From positions 33,920 through 97,919 of the forward strand of contig NZ_JAUHTQ010000015.1 in assembly GCF_030418165.1 (NCBI RefSeq): 64,000 nucleotides of DNA, in the 5' to 3' direction. Shown piece after piece: positions 25,610 to 34,853 of the stretch. The notes under the pieces are model-generated. The model had not been told where the DNA came from, made no database searches, and was given only the letters and a program-made list of their open reading frames with translations. Each line of letters begins with the position of its first letter. The first letter of the stretch is position 1. The position numbers were made by a program, and so were the translations under genes. This DNA is from Ureibacillus aquaedulcis (GTDB lineage: Bacteria > Bacillota > Bacilli > Bacillales_A > Planococcaceae).

Positions 25610-26778
25610 TTTGCTACCACCTCCTTCGTAGTTTCACGTTCCTCGCTTAGCATTTCCTGCAAAACTTCTTCAAATAGTTGCTGAGCAATCTCACCTGGCT
25701 CCTGCCCCGAGATTTCCTTATGAAAAGCCTTGAATAAGCTGAAGTCATCCATTTGCTCTCTTCGAATTACCTCCGCTTCCCCTTCAAACGATTCTCGAGG
25801 AATTGCCTTACGTTCAACATGCATCGCATTTGGATAGACTGTTCGAATTTGTTCCATTGCCCCGATTACCGGCGTTAAGTCAGTTAGTCGAACAAAAACA
25901 TAATCTTCGCTTACAGTTTTTCTCAGTATTTCTTGAATCGTCCCTTCGACAATTCGTAAATCGCGTCTTGGAGTAAATTTGCGTTTTTCAATTGAAGCTT
26001 GTCCGCACTTGTCCAGTTCCACAATTAAATAACCCTTTTCATGATTTGCTTCCGAAGAAGAATATTTTAGAGGTGAGCCAGAATAACGGATTGTTTCGTT
26101 CATGACATAATGCGCCTTATGTAAATGGCCAAGAGCAGTGTAATGGAATAAATTAAAATACTCCGCACTCACACATTCAGATCCCCCTATCGCTAAGGGA
26201 CGCTCCGAGTCACTTGTATTGTCTGCTTTTTCTCCATATGGCGTTACAAAAGCATGTCCAACAAAAACATGACGCTTGGACTTGTCCATTTTTTCTTCAA
26301 TTTTTTCTACGATTTTTTTCATCGCATCATCGTGTGTACTAATAGTGTCGTCCCCATATACACTTTTCACTGTAGATGGTTCTGTAAAAGGTACCAAATG
26401 AAAATGCACTTCCCCGAATTCATCCTTTAGAATAATAGGCTCTAGATCCTTAATATCTCCAGCGATGTGCAAGCCCGTTTCTTTCATCAATTTACGGCCA
26501 AATTGAAGTCGGGTAGGGCTATCATGATTTCCTGCGATACTTAGCACAGGCACTTTTCGTTTCAATACAATCTCGGCTAGTATCTCGTCCAATAAATCAA
26601 CGGCTTCGACTGGAGGAAGTGCACGGTCATATAAGTCGCCGGCAATAATTACAGCATCTGGTTGTTCTTCGTCAATGGCTTGCAAAAATTGCTCCAATAC
26701 ATAGCGTTGGTCGTCCGTCATATATACACCTTGTACAAGCTTCCCTAAATGCCAATCAGCGGTATGAAATAGTTTCAA
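25606..26778 (-). CDS. sbcD: Exonuclease subunit SbcD (Mre11-like nuclease)
   Basis: Two-metal phosphoesterase that supplies the nuclease activity of SbcCD. Metal-site motifs are in order: HTADWHLGK, IAGDLYDR, SIAGNHDSP, FVGHAFV and ALGHLHKAH. The 390-residue length includes the C-terminal capping and SbcC-binding region. It is first in a two-gene operon with sbcC. The nuclease cleaves DNA hairpins, which matters in a region carrying many inverted repeats. Confidence 0.96.
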   Translation of the reverse strand: MKLFHTADWHLGKLVQGVYMTDDQRYVLEQFLQAIDEEQPDAVIIAGDLYDRALPPVEAVDLLDEILAEIVLKRKVPVLSIAGNHDSPTRLQFGRKLMKETGLHIAGDIKDLEPIILKDEFGEVHFHLVPFTEPSTVKSVYGDDTISTHDDAMKKIVEKIEEKMDKSKRHVFVGHAFVTPYGEKADNTSDSERPLAIGGSECVSAEYFNLFHYTALGHLHKAHYVMNETIRYSGSPLKYSSSEANHEKGYLIVELDKCGQASIEKRKFTPRRDLRIVEGTIQEILRKTVSEDYVFVRLTDLTPVIGAMEQIRTVYPNAMHVERKAIPRESFEGEAEVIRREQMDDFSLFKAFHKEISGQEPGEIAQQLFEEVLQEMLSEERETTKEVVAK

Positions 26779-26832
26779 TTACACTCAGTCCTCCATTTGA
26801 AAATGATTTTTTCCATTATACCATCTTTCGAA

Positions 26833-26883
26833 AAAAAAAGACCGACTTCTACGAACAGGCATTCGCAAAAATCAGTCTTATTT
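26833..26883 (-). terminator. Intrinsic terminator after the M29 aminopeptidase gene
   Basis: On the minus strand AAGACTGA pairs with TCGGTCTT (one G-T pair), with an inner CGAA/TTCG hairpin and a run of Ts. It lies between the aminopeptidase stop and the sbcD start. Confidence 0.7.
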
Positions 26884-26929
26884 GAAGTGTAATTTTTGGT
26901 TACTTACACAGCTTTATGTTGAGCCACCA

Positions 26930-28159
26930 TTAAAATGCCCAATTGCCTTTTCGGAAGATTGGCTGCACTGTTCCGTCCGGCAAGATTCCGTCGATGTCCA
27001 TTTCGTCACTGCCGACCATAAAGTCGACATGTGTGATGGATACGTTTATGCCAAGTGATTCCAGTTGGCCTTCTTCAAGATCTTGACCGCCTTCAAAGCA
27101 AGTTGGGTACGCTTCACCTATTGCTAGATGGTTTGATGCGTTTTCATCAAATAGCGTATTGTAATATAGGACTCCTGATTGGGAAATTGGCGACCTGTGT
27201 GGAACAAGAGCCACTTCCCCTAAGTAGGATGATCCTTCATCTTGCGTGATTAATTCCTGCAGCAACTCATTGCCTACTTCAGCACGGGCTTCCACGATTC
27301 TACCCTTTTCAAAAGTTAAGGAGAAATTATCGATAATATTTCCTTGATATGCTAAAGGTTTTGTATTACTTACAACGCCATTCACCCCGTACTTGGCAGG
27401 CAAAGTAAACACTTCTTCCGTCGGCATATTGGCAATGAAAGTTGTACCCTGTGGTGTCTTGCTGCTACCAGAGATCCATAAATGTTTTTTGGGAAGCTCG
27501 ATTGTCAAGTCCGTTCCAGGTGCTTTGTAATGCAGCTTCGCAAGTTTCATATTGTTAAGTTGGCCAGCACGGTCATGCAATGTCTCAATATGTTGTTGCC
27601 AGTTACTAACGGCTTCCCCTTCGCCTATGCGGACTGTTTTGAAAATCGCCTCCCATAAAGCAGGCATTTGCTCAGACTCAGGTAAATCCGAGAACACTTT
27701 TGCAGCCCATTTTTTTGATGGAACAGCAATGATCGACCACGCGATTTCATCATTCATAATGGCCTTGCGATAGCGAACCAACGCTGTACCGGATGCTTTT
27801 TCTTGGGCTGAAATACGGGAAGATGGAATCCCGGCCAAAAGGTCTGGATCCTCTGCATCTATCCATAACAGTGCCCCTTTTCGTTCAATTAGTTCATGTC
27901 TTTGGGCAACAGTCCATTTGGGAAACTTACTGAATTCTTCCTCATCACCAAGTTCATAAAAAGATCGTGTAATCTCTGGATCCGTCAGGTTTACTTGAAC
28001 TCTGCCTGCTCCCGCTTCATAAGCTTTCTTCACTACAATACGCGTAAATTCTAGTGTGTCCGTAGTAGTATTAATCAGTAAATACTGCCCCTTTTGAATG
28101 TTTACGCCAACTTTTACAGCTAATTCGGCATACTGCTCTAATTTCTCCTCAAAAGTCAT
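26930..28159 (-). CDS. M29 family metallo-aminopeptidase (AmpS/PepS-like)
   Basis: Cytosolic exopeptidase using a two-metal centre. At 409 residues it has typical family length; conserved pieces are ARAEVGNELLQELI, GSSYLGEVALVPH with the metal-binding Glu, LAIGEAYPTCFEGG and ITHVDFMVGS. It begins one base after the stop of the DEAD-box helicase gene, so both sit in one operon. The pairing may only reflect co-expression. AGAGAGG precedes the start. Confidence 0.9.
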   Translation of the reverse strand: MTFEEKLEQYAELAVKVGVNIQKGQYLLINTTTDTLEFTRIVVKKAYEAGAGRVQVNLTDPEITRSFYELGDEEEFSKFPKWTVAQRHELIERKGALLWIDAEDPDLLAGIPSSRISAQEKASGTALVRYRKAIMNDEIAWSIIAVPSKKWAAKVFSDLPESEQMPALWEAIFKTVRIGEGEAVSNWQQHIETLHDRAGQLNNMKLAKLHYKAPGTDLTIELPKKHLWISGSSKTPQGTTFIANMPTEEVFTLPAKYGVNGVVSNTKPLAYQGNIIDNFSLTFEKGRIVEARAEVGNELLQELITQDEGSSYLGEVALVPHRSPISQSGVLYYNTLFDENASNHLAIGEAYPTCFEGGQDLEEGQLESLGINVSITHVDFMVGSDEMDIDGILPDGTVQPIFRKGNWAF

Positions 28160-28160
28160 C

Positions 28161-29309
28161 CTAATTCCCTCTCTTTTGTGTAACGGTTTTTGAGTTCCCT
28201 TCCACTATACTGCCTTTATTCCATACTTTTTGAACCGCCTTGACTTTCATTTCACGTGTCAGCTTCTTATAGTCTTTTTCATCTTTGTATGAAAGCAAAG
28301 TCAGCACTTCACCATCTGCACCGGCACGTCCGGTACGGCCTGAACGGTGTGTATATTGTTCAATCGTTCGTGGGACGTCCACATGAATTACATGTGTCAA
28401 ACCTCCAATATCCAATCCACGAGCAGCAATATCTGTGGCAATTAGAATGCGAGCTTCCCCTTTTCTGAATGCATCCAATGCTTTTTTACGCTCTTCTTTT
28501 TTCATCTCGGAATGCAGCGTTACAACCTTTGCATCACGGTATTTTAATTTCGTTTCTTTCATAAGTACTTGGTCGATATTATTTACGAATGCCAATCCCT
28601 GAAGGCCTTCGATATTGGAGAGTCGACGAAGCATCTCCGTTTTATCACGCTCATCAACCTTAATAAATGAATGTTCTACCCTGCCTACTTGAACCATATC
28701 TTCCGGCTTAATCGCGATATGAATCGGTTCAAACATCAAGCGGCTTGCAACTAGTTTGATTTCTTCCGTAATCGTTGCAGAAACAACCACCACTTGTCTT
28801 CCATAAGCAGCCCCCTCGATAAAGGATTTAACGGTTACACGATATTCGCGGCTTAGTAGTTGGTCGCATTCATCCAGAACGACGATTTGTATTTCTTTTA
28901 GCTTTAACTTATTGGCTCTTGCTAGTTCGTTTAAACGTCCTGGTGTTCCAACTACAATTGTTGGTTTTTTCTTTAGTTTTTCGATTTGACGGGCCGAGTT
29001 CGCTCCGCCAATTAGTTGTTGTACTGTTATGTCCGAACCAGCCGTCCACTCGCGAATCACTTCAACTATTTGCATCGCCAACTCTTGAGAAGGTGCTACG
29101 ATCAGGGCCTGTGTCTGTTTTTTGCTACCATCTACTTTATTTAGTATCGGCAGTACATATGCCAATGTTTTCCCTGATCCAGTAGGAGATTCTGCCACAA
29201 TGTCTTTCCCGTCGAGCATGGCTGGGATCATTTCGTCCTGAACCTTCATCGTTTTTTCATAGTTCCATTTGCTTTGTAATGTTTCGTTTAATAAATCTAT
29301 TACGGTCAT
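28161..29309 (-). CDS. DEAD-box ATP-dependent RNA helicase (YfmL-like)
   Basis: RNA helicase with motifs Q (MKVQDEMIP), I (SPTGSGKT), Ia, GTPGR, II (VLDECD), III (SAT), V (ATDIAARGLDI) and VI (HRSGRTGRAG). Motif II reads DECD rather than DEAD, within the DExD range. The protein is short, 382 residues, with only a 25-residue tail after the second RecA domain, and resembles B. subtilis YfmL, which assists 50S ribosome assembly. It is first in a two-gene operon with the M29 peptidase. Confidence 0.9.
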   Translation of the reverse strand: MTVIDLLNETLQSKWNYEKTMKVQDEMIPAMLDGKDIVAESPTGSGKTLAYVLPILNKVDGSKKQTQALIVAPSQELAMQIVEVIREWTAGSDITVQQLIGGANSARQIEKLKKKPTIVVGTPGRLNELARANKLKLKEIQIVVLDECDQLLSREYRVTVKSFIEGAAYGRQVVVVSATITEEIKLVASRLMFEPIHIAIKPEDMVQVGRVEHSFIKVDERDKTEMLRRLSNIEGLQGLAFVNNIDQVLMKETKLKYRDAKVVTLHSEMKKEERKKALDAFRKGEARILIATDIAARGLDIGGLTHVIHVDVPRTIEQYTHRSGRTGRAGADGEVLTLLSYKDEKDYKKLTREMKVKAVQKVWNKGSIVEGNSKTVTQKRGN

Positions 29310-29504
29310 GATTAGTTTACCTACCTTTATTTACTTGCGTTTAGTGTACCATATATTGATTAGTTTACCCGACTTTGGAATGATTTTTCTATTCTGTGTG
29401 AAGTATTTTGTACGCTTTAAGACACAATTGGGAATTAATGTGTTCTCAATAACATGATTCATTATATTATTTTTAGAAGCTACCGCTAAAATTTACATGA
29501 AGAA

Positions 29505-29727
29505 AGTTGTTCTACTTAGAAATCGCAGCCTACTATGTAAGCTGCGCAAATAATCCCGAAGTTTAAGAAGGAGACACTTTCGTGAGCGGGCCTTTACATA
29601 AGCCGCTGCCAAAAGCGCCACATCGTGTGGCAATGGCAGCATGACCAACGTCGTGTTGGCCTCATAGACAAGTCGTAGAGACAATAAATTGGCTCTGCGG
29701 CTTGTGTGCTTAGACCGCTCACATTAA
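29505..29727 (-). repeat. Structured dispersed repeat A, copy 2
   Basis: Inverted copy of the element at 20372-20600. On the minus strand it carries GTGAGCGG ... CCGCTCAC as an 8-bp closing stem, GGCCAAC-acgac-GTTGGTC, the same CTGCC...GGCAG hairpin with GCCAC/GTGGC inside, and the distal CGCAGC/GCTGCG hairpin. Differences from copy 1 fall mainly in linkers. It is bounded by the helicase promoter region on one side and a terminator on the other; the rest of 29310-29782 shows no gene. Confidence 0.8.
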
Positions 29728-29782
29728 AAATAATAAATTAGAATCTTTATGAGTAATACCTAATATCCCAATTGTTTCTAAA

Positions 29783-29813
29783 CAATAAAAAACCCGCCTT
29801 AAAAAAGGCAGGC
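29783..29813 (-). terminator. Intrinsic terminator of the ligase-racemase operon
   Basis: On the minus strand GCCTGCCTT pairs with AAGGCGGGT around a T-rich loop, followed by TTTTTT. Confidence 0.8.
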
Positions 29814-30524
29814 TTAGACTCTTATTGGATTATTTAATTCGTAGCCGCATGCAATGATGGCACTTTCGGCCAATATCAATAGCGAATCAATATAATGGCG
29901 TTCTAATTTTAAATCTTTATTTACAATCGAAAGCTCCGTACAGCCCAGAATAATTTTGTCGCAGTCCAGCTGAAGCATGGCTTGCTCTATGACATTCCAT
30001 TGTTGTACGGTAACTTCCTTTCCGGCTTTCACGTAATCATAAATGACTGACATCACTTGCTGTTGAATTGCCATATCCGGAACGACCGGTTCAATGTCTT
30101 GTTCAATCAATGCCTGTTGGTAAACGCCTGAAGCAAGCGTACCATCTGTTGCCAGAATCCCAACACGTTTTGCCCCAATAGAAGCAGCCCTTTTCGCCGT
30201 CTCGCGAATCATATGAATCACAGGGACAGGAGAGGCTGATTGTAATTCTTCGTAAAAAGTATGCGCTGTATTACAAGGAATACATATCAAATCCGCACCG
30301 GCATTTGCTAATTTTGCTGCATCTTTTATTAAGTAAGGGACTGGGTTTTCCTTTGTTTGGTCTAGAATATACGCTGTACGATCCGGAATTGAAGTATCGT
30401 TATCTATGATTGTATGCACATGCTCCTGATCTTTGGTGGCACTCGTTCGGCGGACAATCATTTCGCCGATGAACATTGTTGCCAACGGACCGACCCCACC
30501 GATAATACCTAATGTTTTTCTCAT
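29814..30524 (-). CDS. Aspartate/glutamate racemase family protein
   Basis: PLP-independent racemase. Both catalytic cysteines are visible in IPCNTAH and LGCTELS, with the N-terminal GIIGGVGPLAT motif of aspartate racemases; 236 residues is normal length. Its ATG overlaps the stop of the ATP-grasp ligase gene by four bases, so the two are coupled. In Enterococcus faecium an aspartate racemase and a D-Asp ligase lie together and build the D-Asp cross-bridge; the same role is inferred here. D-glutamate supply is the alternative. Confidence 0.88.
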   Translation of the reverse strand: MRKTLGIIGGVGPLATMFIGEMIVRRTSATKDQEHVHTIIDNDTSIPDRTAYILDQTKENPVPYLIKDAAKLANAGADLICIPCNTAHTFYEELQSASPVPVIHMIRETAKRAASIGAKRVGILATDGTLASGVYQQALIEQDIEPVVPDMAIQQQVMSVIYDYVKAGKEVTVQQWNVIEQAMLQLDCDKIILGCTELSIVNKDLKLERHYIDSLLILAESAIIACGYELNNPIRV

Positions 30525-31741
30525 TCTTCCAAACCTTTTTTATTAAAATATTTTTTATACTTACGATAATAGTTTAAATTATTTAAGGTTATTTTAACCC
30601 AACGTTTTAAATTCATGTCCTCTTTATAGAATAAAGAGTTTGTCCATTTTCCTTGGCGGATTAAGCTTTTTGCTTCAATTTTCATTTTCTCGTTAGAAGC
30701 ATATTTAAATAGAACACCTTTAGGAATAATCATCCATAGATGCTTATTATTCGCATATGTCAGCTCTTGCTTAATGTTTAACATACGATCATCCGCTACG
30801 TATTTCATTAGGTTGTAACCGGCGGCAGTAACGAAATAACTGGAACGGCCATTGCGGAGATTGATTTCAAATAACTTGTATTCGCCATCACGGGCATCGT
30901 ACTTCATATCAAAGTTCGCAAAACCTGTGTAGCCAATATCCTCAAGGAAATGGCGTACTTTATCCATCAGCTTTTCATCGTAGGTTGTGATGATTGCCGC
31001 GTAACTGCCAATTCCATCCGGTGAATGTTCCTCCAGAATTGGATTACCCAGACACATTAATTTCACTTTGCCGTCTTTCCCGACATAGGCATTCAGCACA
31101 CGCATATAAGAATCATCACCCGGGATAAATTCCTGTACGATCATTGTATCTTGATAGCTTGATGAATAAATAGCTTTCAGGATAGCTGTTTTCTCGGCTT
31201 CATCATGTGCTACAAACACTTTCTTTTTACCAGGGAAACTGCAAGCCCAGTAAGCGACTGAATTGGACGCCTTTAAAATAATGGGATACTCGAATGGCGG
31301 CGTGAACTCATGATGATTTTCTGCTGTAACCGTTGTGGTACCCGGATATTTGAAGTTGTATTTTTCACACATTTTATAGAAGTTTTCTTTTAATAAGATT
31401 TGATCCATTAAGGATTCATCGATATATGGAACTGTAAAGTATTTCTCAAGTTCCTGTTTATTTTTAATAATTAGCTTTGCATAATCATCGCCGCAAGCTA
31501 GCAGCAATAATTTTTTATCTGGATATTGCTTTGCGATTTTTTCCAGGGCAGGAACAAAAACTTCCTGTTGGTTCAAATTTGCGATTGCCTGGAAGTGTAG
31601 GATGCGGCTATCTTGCGTCGCCGTTAGATGGGAACGCCCTAGTATAAGCGGTTTTAAGCCGTATGCCTCATAAAATGCACGTGCCATGCCATACGCGTTC
31701 ATATCAGAACCTAATAATATCGGTAAAAATGGTTGTTCCAT
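30521..31741 (-). CDS. ATP-grasp carboxylate-amine ligase, probable D-aspartate ligase (Asl type)
   Basis: Predicted to activate the beta-carboxyl of D-aspartate with ATP and attach it to the lysine epsilon-amine of the peptidoglycan stem peptide on the cytoplasmic side. The 406 residues show the ATP-grasp lysine in PIILKASNSVAYW, the MIVQEFIPGDD hinge and the metal-binding KLFEINLRNGRSS. The first 110 residues form a Rossmann-like pre-grasp domain. The C-terminal 70 residues are very basic. Coupling to the racemase gene supports the role; D-Glu as substrate is possible. Confidence 0.8.
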   Translation of the reverse strand: MEQPFLPILLGSDMNAYGMARAFYEAYGLKPLILGRSHLTATQDSRILHFQAIANLNQQEVFVPALEKIAKQYPDKKLLLLACGDDYAKLIIKNKQELEKYFTVPYIDESLMDQILLKENFYKMCEKYNFKYPGTTTVTAENHHEFTPPFEYPIILKASNSVAYWACSFPGKKKVFVAHDEAEKTAILKAIYSSSYQDTMIVQEFIPGDDSYMRVLNAYVGKDGKVKLMCLGNPILEEHSPDGIGSYAAIITTYDEKLMDKVRHFLEDIGYTGFANFDMKYDARDGEYKLFEINLRNGRSSYFVTAAGYNLMKYVADDRMLNIKQELTYANNKHLWMIIPKGVLFKYASNEKMKIEAKSLIRQGKWTNSLFYKEDMNLKRWVKITLNNLNYYRKYKKYFNKKGLEE

Positions 31742-32065
31742 TATCTTTCAGCTCACTTTAATCGTTATAGTATTTTAGAGATCAAATGTACACAAAGTGT
31801 TTTTTGTGCACTCATATTTATTAAAGAACAAATTATGTTATTTTTATTAGTCTAAATGATAGTTTAACACATTTTACTTAGATGTTAATATCCATCTGCA
31901 ACTTAAAAATCTCTTCTTAATATTTCTGTAAAGAATGAAAAGTTCCACATCTCATAATTAGGATTTTATACTAATAAAACAAGTTTATTGGAAACTATAT
32001 TAAATCTGTTTACGTCCTTCCCCGTTTAAGGCCAGTTCTTCTTGTTGCACTTAATTTATACGCAA

Positions 32066-32107
32066 AAAAAGACCTAGAAGTTCCATTCTAAACTTCTAAG
32101 TCTAATA
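32066..32107 (-). terminator. Intrinsic terminator of the fatty-acid operon
   Basis: AGAC-TAGAAGTT pairs with AACTTCTA-GTCT, and the minus strand runs into Ts. The rest of the gap 31742-32065 is AT-rich and holds only the ligase promoter region; I see nothing else in it. Confidence 0.75.
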
Positions 32108-32111
32108 ACCA

Positions 32112-33299
32112 TTAAACCGATTCAATTACCATGGCGATGCCTTGCCCTCCACCTATACATAGACTAACTACGGCATACTTTCCGCCACGGCGTTTTAATT
32201 CATAGCAGCTTGCCAATGCGATTCTTGTGCCGCTTGCACCCACAGGATGTCCTAATGCAATCGCCCCGCCGTTAACATTTGTAATTTCGCGTTTTAGCCC
32301 CAGCTCTTTTTCCACAGCTAAATACTGGGCTGCAAAGGCTTCATTCACTTCTATTAAATCCATATCATCCATCGTTAAATTGGCTTTTTGCAATGCTTGT
32401 TTAATCGCAGGAACAGGGCCAATTCCCATAATAGTTGGGTCAACCCCGGCAACTCCCCATGAGACAATTCTTGCGATTGGCTTCAAATTATTTTCATTTA
32501 CAGCTTTTTGGCCAGCAACCACCACTGAAGCAGCGCCATCATTAATCCCAGATGCATTTCCGGCAGTCACAGATCCATCTTTTTTAAATGCCGGTCGAAG
32601 TTCCGATAAACTATCGACACTAGTGGCTTCCTTTATATGTTCATCCGCATCAATTATCTTTTCGCCTTTTCGTGTTTTTAGCGCCAAAGGGACAATTTCT
32701 TCACTAAAGTACCCAGCTGCCCTTGCCAGTGCAGCTCTTTGATGGGATAACACTGCAAACTCATCTTGTTCTTCACGGGAAATTTCATATAGTTCCGCTA
32801 ATTTCTCCGCAGTCATTCCCATCCCTGAACCCGTATATTGATCGGTTAAGGTAGCTTGCAACATATCAACGAATTGCAGATTCCCCATTTTCGGTCCATT
32901 AAAGCGTTGTTCAAAATTGGAGTATGGGGATTGCGACATATTTTCAGCGCCGCCTGCCAACACGATGTTCGCTTCTTCTAGTAAAATTTGTTGAGCTGCT
33001 GTGACAATCGATTGCAATCCGGAACCGCATAGTCGATTTAGCGTTAAAGCAGGCACTTCCTTTGGAACACCGGCTTTCAATCCGATATGGCGTGCTAAAT
33101 AGGCTGCATTTACATTCGATGCAATCACTCCGCCGTATACAACATGATCGACCTGTTCAGGCCGTACATCCGCTCTTTTTAATGCTTCTATTGCTGTTTG
33201 TGTACCAAGCTCCACTGCATCTACAGCGGCAAAAGAGCCGCCAAAGGCTGTAAAAGCAGTTCGTGCTCCGTCTATAATATAAACATTTCCCATATCCAT
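32112..33299 (-). CDS. Acetyl-CoA C-acyltransferase (thiolase)
   Basis: Cleaves 3-ketoacyl-CoA, or condenses two acetyl-CoA. Catalytic residues are visible: the nucleophile in NRLCGSGLQ (about Cys90), the His in GHPVGASGTR and the second Cys in CIGGGQG. At 395 residues it is a standard degradative-type thiolase. It ends an operon with an acyl-CoA synthetase and an acyl-CoA dehydrogenase, spaced by 13 and 35 bases, which points to breakdown of a fatty or branched acid. Substrate length is not readable. Confidence 0.92.
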   Translation of the reverse strand: MDMGNVYIIDGARTAFTAFGGSFAAVDAVELGTQTAIEALKRADVRPEQVDHVVYGGVIASNVNAAYLARHIGLKAGVPKEVPALTLNRLCGSGLQSIVTAAQQILLEEANIVLAGGAENMSQSPYSNFEQRFNGPKMGNLQFVDMLQATLTDQYTGSGMGMTAEKLAELYEISREEQDEFAVLSHQRAALARAAGYFSEEIVPLALKTRKGEKIIDADEHIKEATSVDSLSELRPAFKKDGSVTAGNASGINDGAASVVVAGQKAVNENNLKPIARIVSWGVAGVDPTIMGIGPVPAIKQALQKANLTMDDMDLIEVNEAFAAQYLAVEKELGLKREITNVNGGAIALGHPVGASGTRIALASCYELKRRGGKYAVVSLCIGGGQGIAMVIESV

Positions 33300-33312
33300 T
33301 CCCCTTTATATA

Positions 33313-34818
33313 TTAGCCTTGTGCTGTTTCACTTGCTTTAGGTTTTAATGTATGTTTTAGGACTTTACCGGATGCATTGCGCGGAAGCTCTTCCAAGAAT
33401 TCTATTTCCATTGGAATCTTATAGTTGGCTAACTGTGTTCCACAATATGTCACCACTTCTTCGGCAGTCAGGGATTGTTCCCCTTTAACTACAACAAAAG
33501 CTTTCGGCACTTCTCCATATACTTCATGTGGAATCCCAACAACAGCGGCCTCCAAAACTTGCGGGATTCTATATAATACTTCCTCAATTTCTATCGGATA
33601 TATATTTTCGCCGCCCCTTATGATCATGTCTTTCTTTCGATCAACGATATATAAAAATCCCTCATCATCAAAACGGCCTAGATCTCCCGAATATAACCAT
33701 CCATCCTGGATAGTCCTCGAAGTTTCTTCTGGATTTCGTAAATACCCCTTCATCACTTGAGGACCTTTTACGCAAATTTCCCCGACTTCCCCGAGAGGTA
33801 CTTCCTCTCCTAAGGCATCGACCAATTTGATATCAGTTCGAGCTAATGGTTTTCCTACCGATCCAATCTTCGTGAGTGCATCTTTGTCTGTTAAAGAAGA
33901 AGCAGCAGGTGTATTCTCCGTCTGTCCATAGCAATTTTGAACTTTTACTTTTGGGAACGTGTCCTTTAAACGTTTCACTAATTCGTAAGGCATTGGTGAC
34001 GCGCCATAAACGAACAATCTTAAATGCTCAAAGTTAGTAGTTTCAAGCTCAGGTTTATTTAGTAGAATCGTGTACATTGCTGGAACCCCAAAGAAAATAG
34101 TTGCTTTTGTATCAACTAATTTTTTTAATGTACGTTCAGGTGAAAATGCTTCTTCAATAATGATTGAGCCACCTTGGTACATGGTTGGCACCGCAAATAC
34201 GTGGCTTCCAGCACAATGGAAGAGGGGCGTACAAATGTACATGCGGTCCTGGTTTGTCATTTTCATAGATTCGGACCAAATTTCCGCCGTCTCATAAACG
34301 TTTCTATTGGATAACTGCACTCCTTTTGGTTTTCCTGTCGTACCTGAAGTATACATGACGACTGCAGTATCATCAGGATTCAATGCAATTGGGTAAATTT
34401 CATTTTTATCCGCTTTCAGGATTTCGCGAATTTTAGCAACATTGATTTTTTCTTTGAAGCTGTGTGAAGAATCAGCAACCGTTTGTTCAATTCTTTCATC
34501 AAGGAATAACACCTTTGCCTCCGAATGCGAAAATATATATTCTACTTCAGGCGGGGCAAGCTTTGTGTTTACCGGCATAATTGTAAGTCCCGCCAATTGT
34601 ACGCCATAATAAACAGCCATAAACAAATCGGAGTTCAACATAAACTGCGCAACAATATCCCCTTTTTGATATCCTTCCTGCTGTAGGTATCCGGCAATTT
34701 TCTGGGCATTCTCATAAAGATCTTTATATGTCCACTCATTCTCTTCAAAAGCAACCGCCAGTGCGTCGGGTGTATTCGTTGCATGCTGCTCCAAAACATT
34801 TAATATAAACATAGTCAT
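33313..34818 (-). CDS. Acyl-CoA synthetase (AMP-forming)
   Basis: ANL-superfamily ligase that activates a carboxylic acid as acyl-AMP and then acyl-CoA. Motifs: P-loop MYTSGTTGKPKGVQ (about 155-168), YGQTE near the middle, YSGDLGRFD, and the C-terminal NASGKVLKHTL lysine loop. Length 501. It lies between the thiolase and dehydrogenase genes in one operon and should feed both. The ATG follows AGGGGGATGAC. Confidence 0.92.
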   Translation of the reverse strand: MTMFILNVLEQHATNTPDALAVAFEENEWTYKDLYENAQKIAGYLQQEGYQKGDIVAQFMLNSDLFMAVYYGVQLAGLTIMPVNTKLAPPEVEYIFSHSEAKVLFLDERIEQTVADSSHSFKEKINVAKIREILKADKNEIYPIALNPDDTAVVMYTSGTTGKPKGVQLSNRNVYETAEIWSESMKMTNQDRMYICTPLFHCAGSHVFAVPTMYQGGSIIIEEAFSPERTLKKLVDTKATIFFGVPAMYTILLNKPELETTNFEHLRLFVYGASPMPYELVKRLKDTFPKVKVQNCYGQTENTPAASSLTDKDALTKIGSVGKPLARTDIKLVDALGEEVPLGEVGEICVKGPQVMKGYLRNPEETSRTIQDGWLYSGDLGRFDDEGFLYIVDRKKDMIIRGGENIYPIEIEEVLYRIPQVLEAAVVGIPHEVYGEVPKAFVVVKGEQSLTAEEVVTYCGTQLANYKIPMEIEFLEELPRNASGKVLKHTLKPKASETAQG

Positions 34819-34853
34819 CCCCCTTATTTTTAAGTGAACAAACTTAATCCCCT

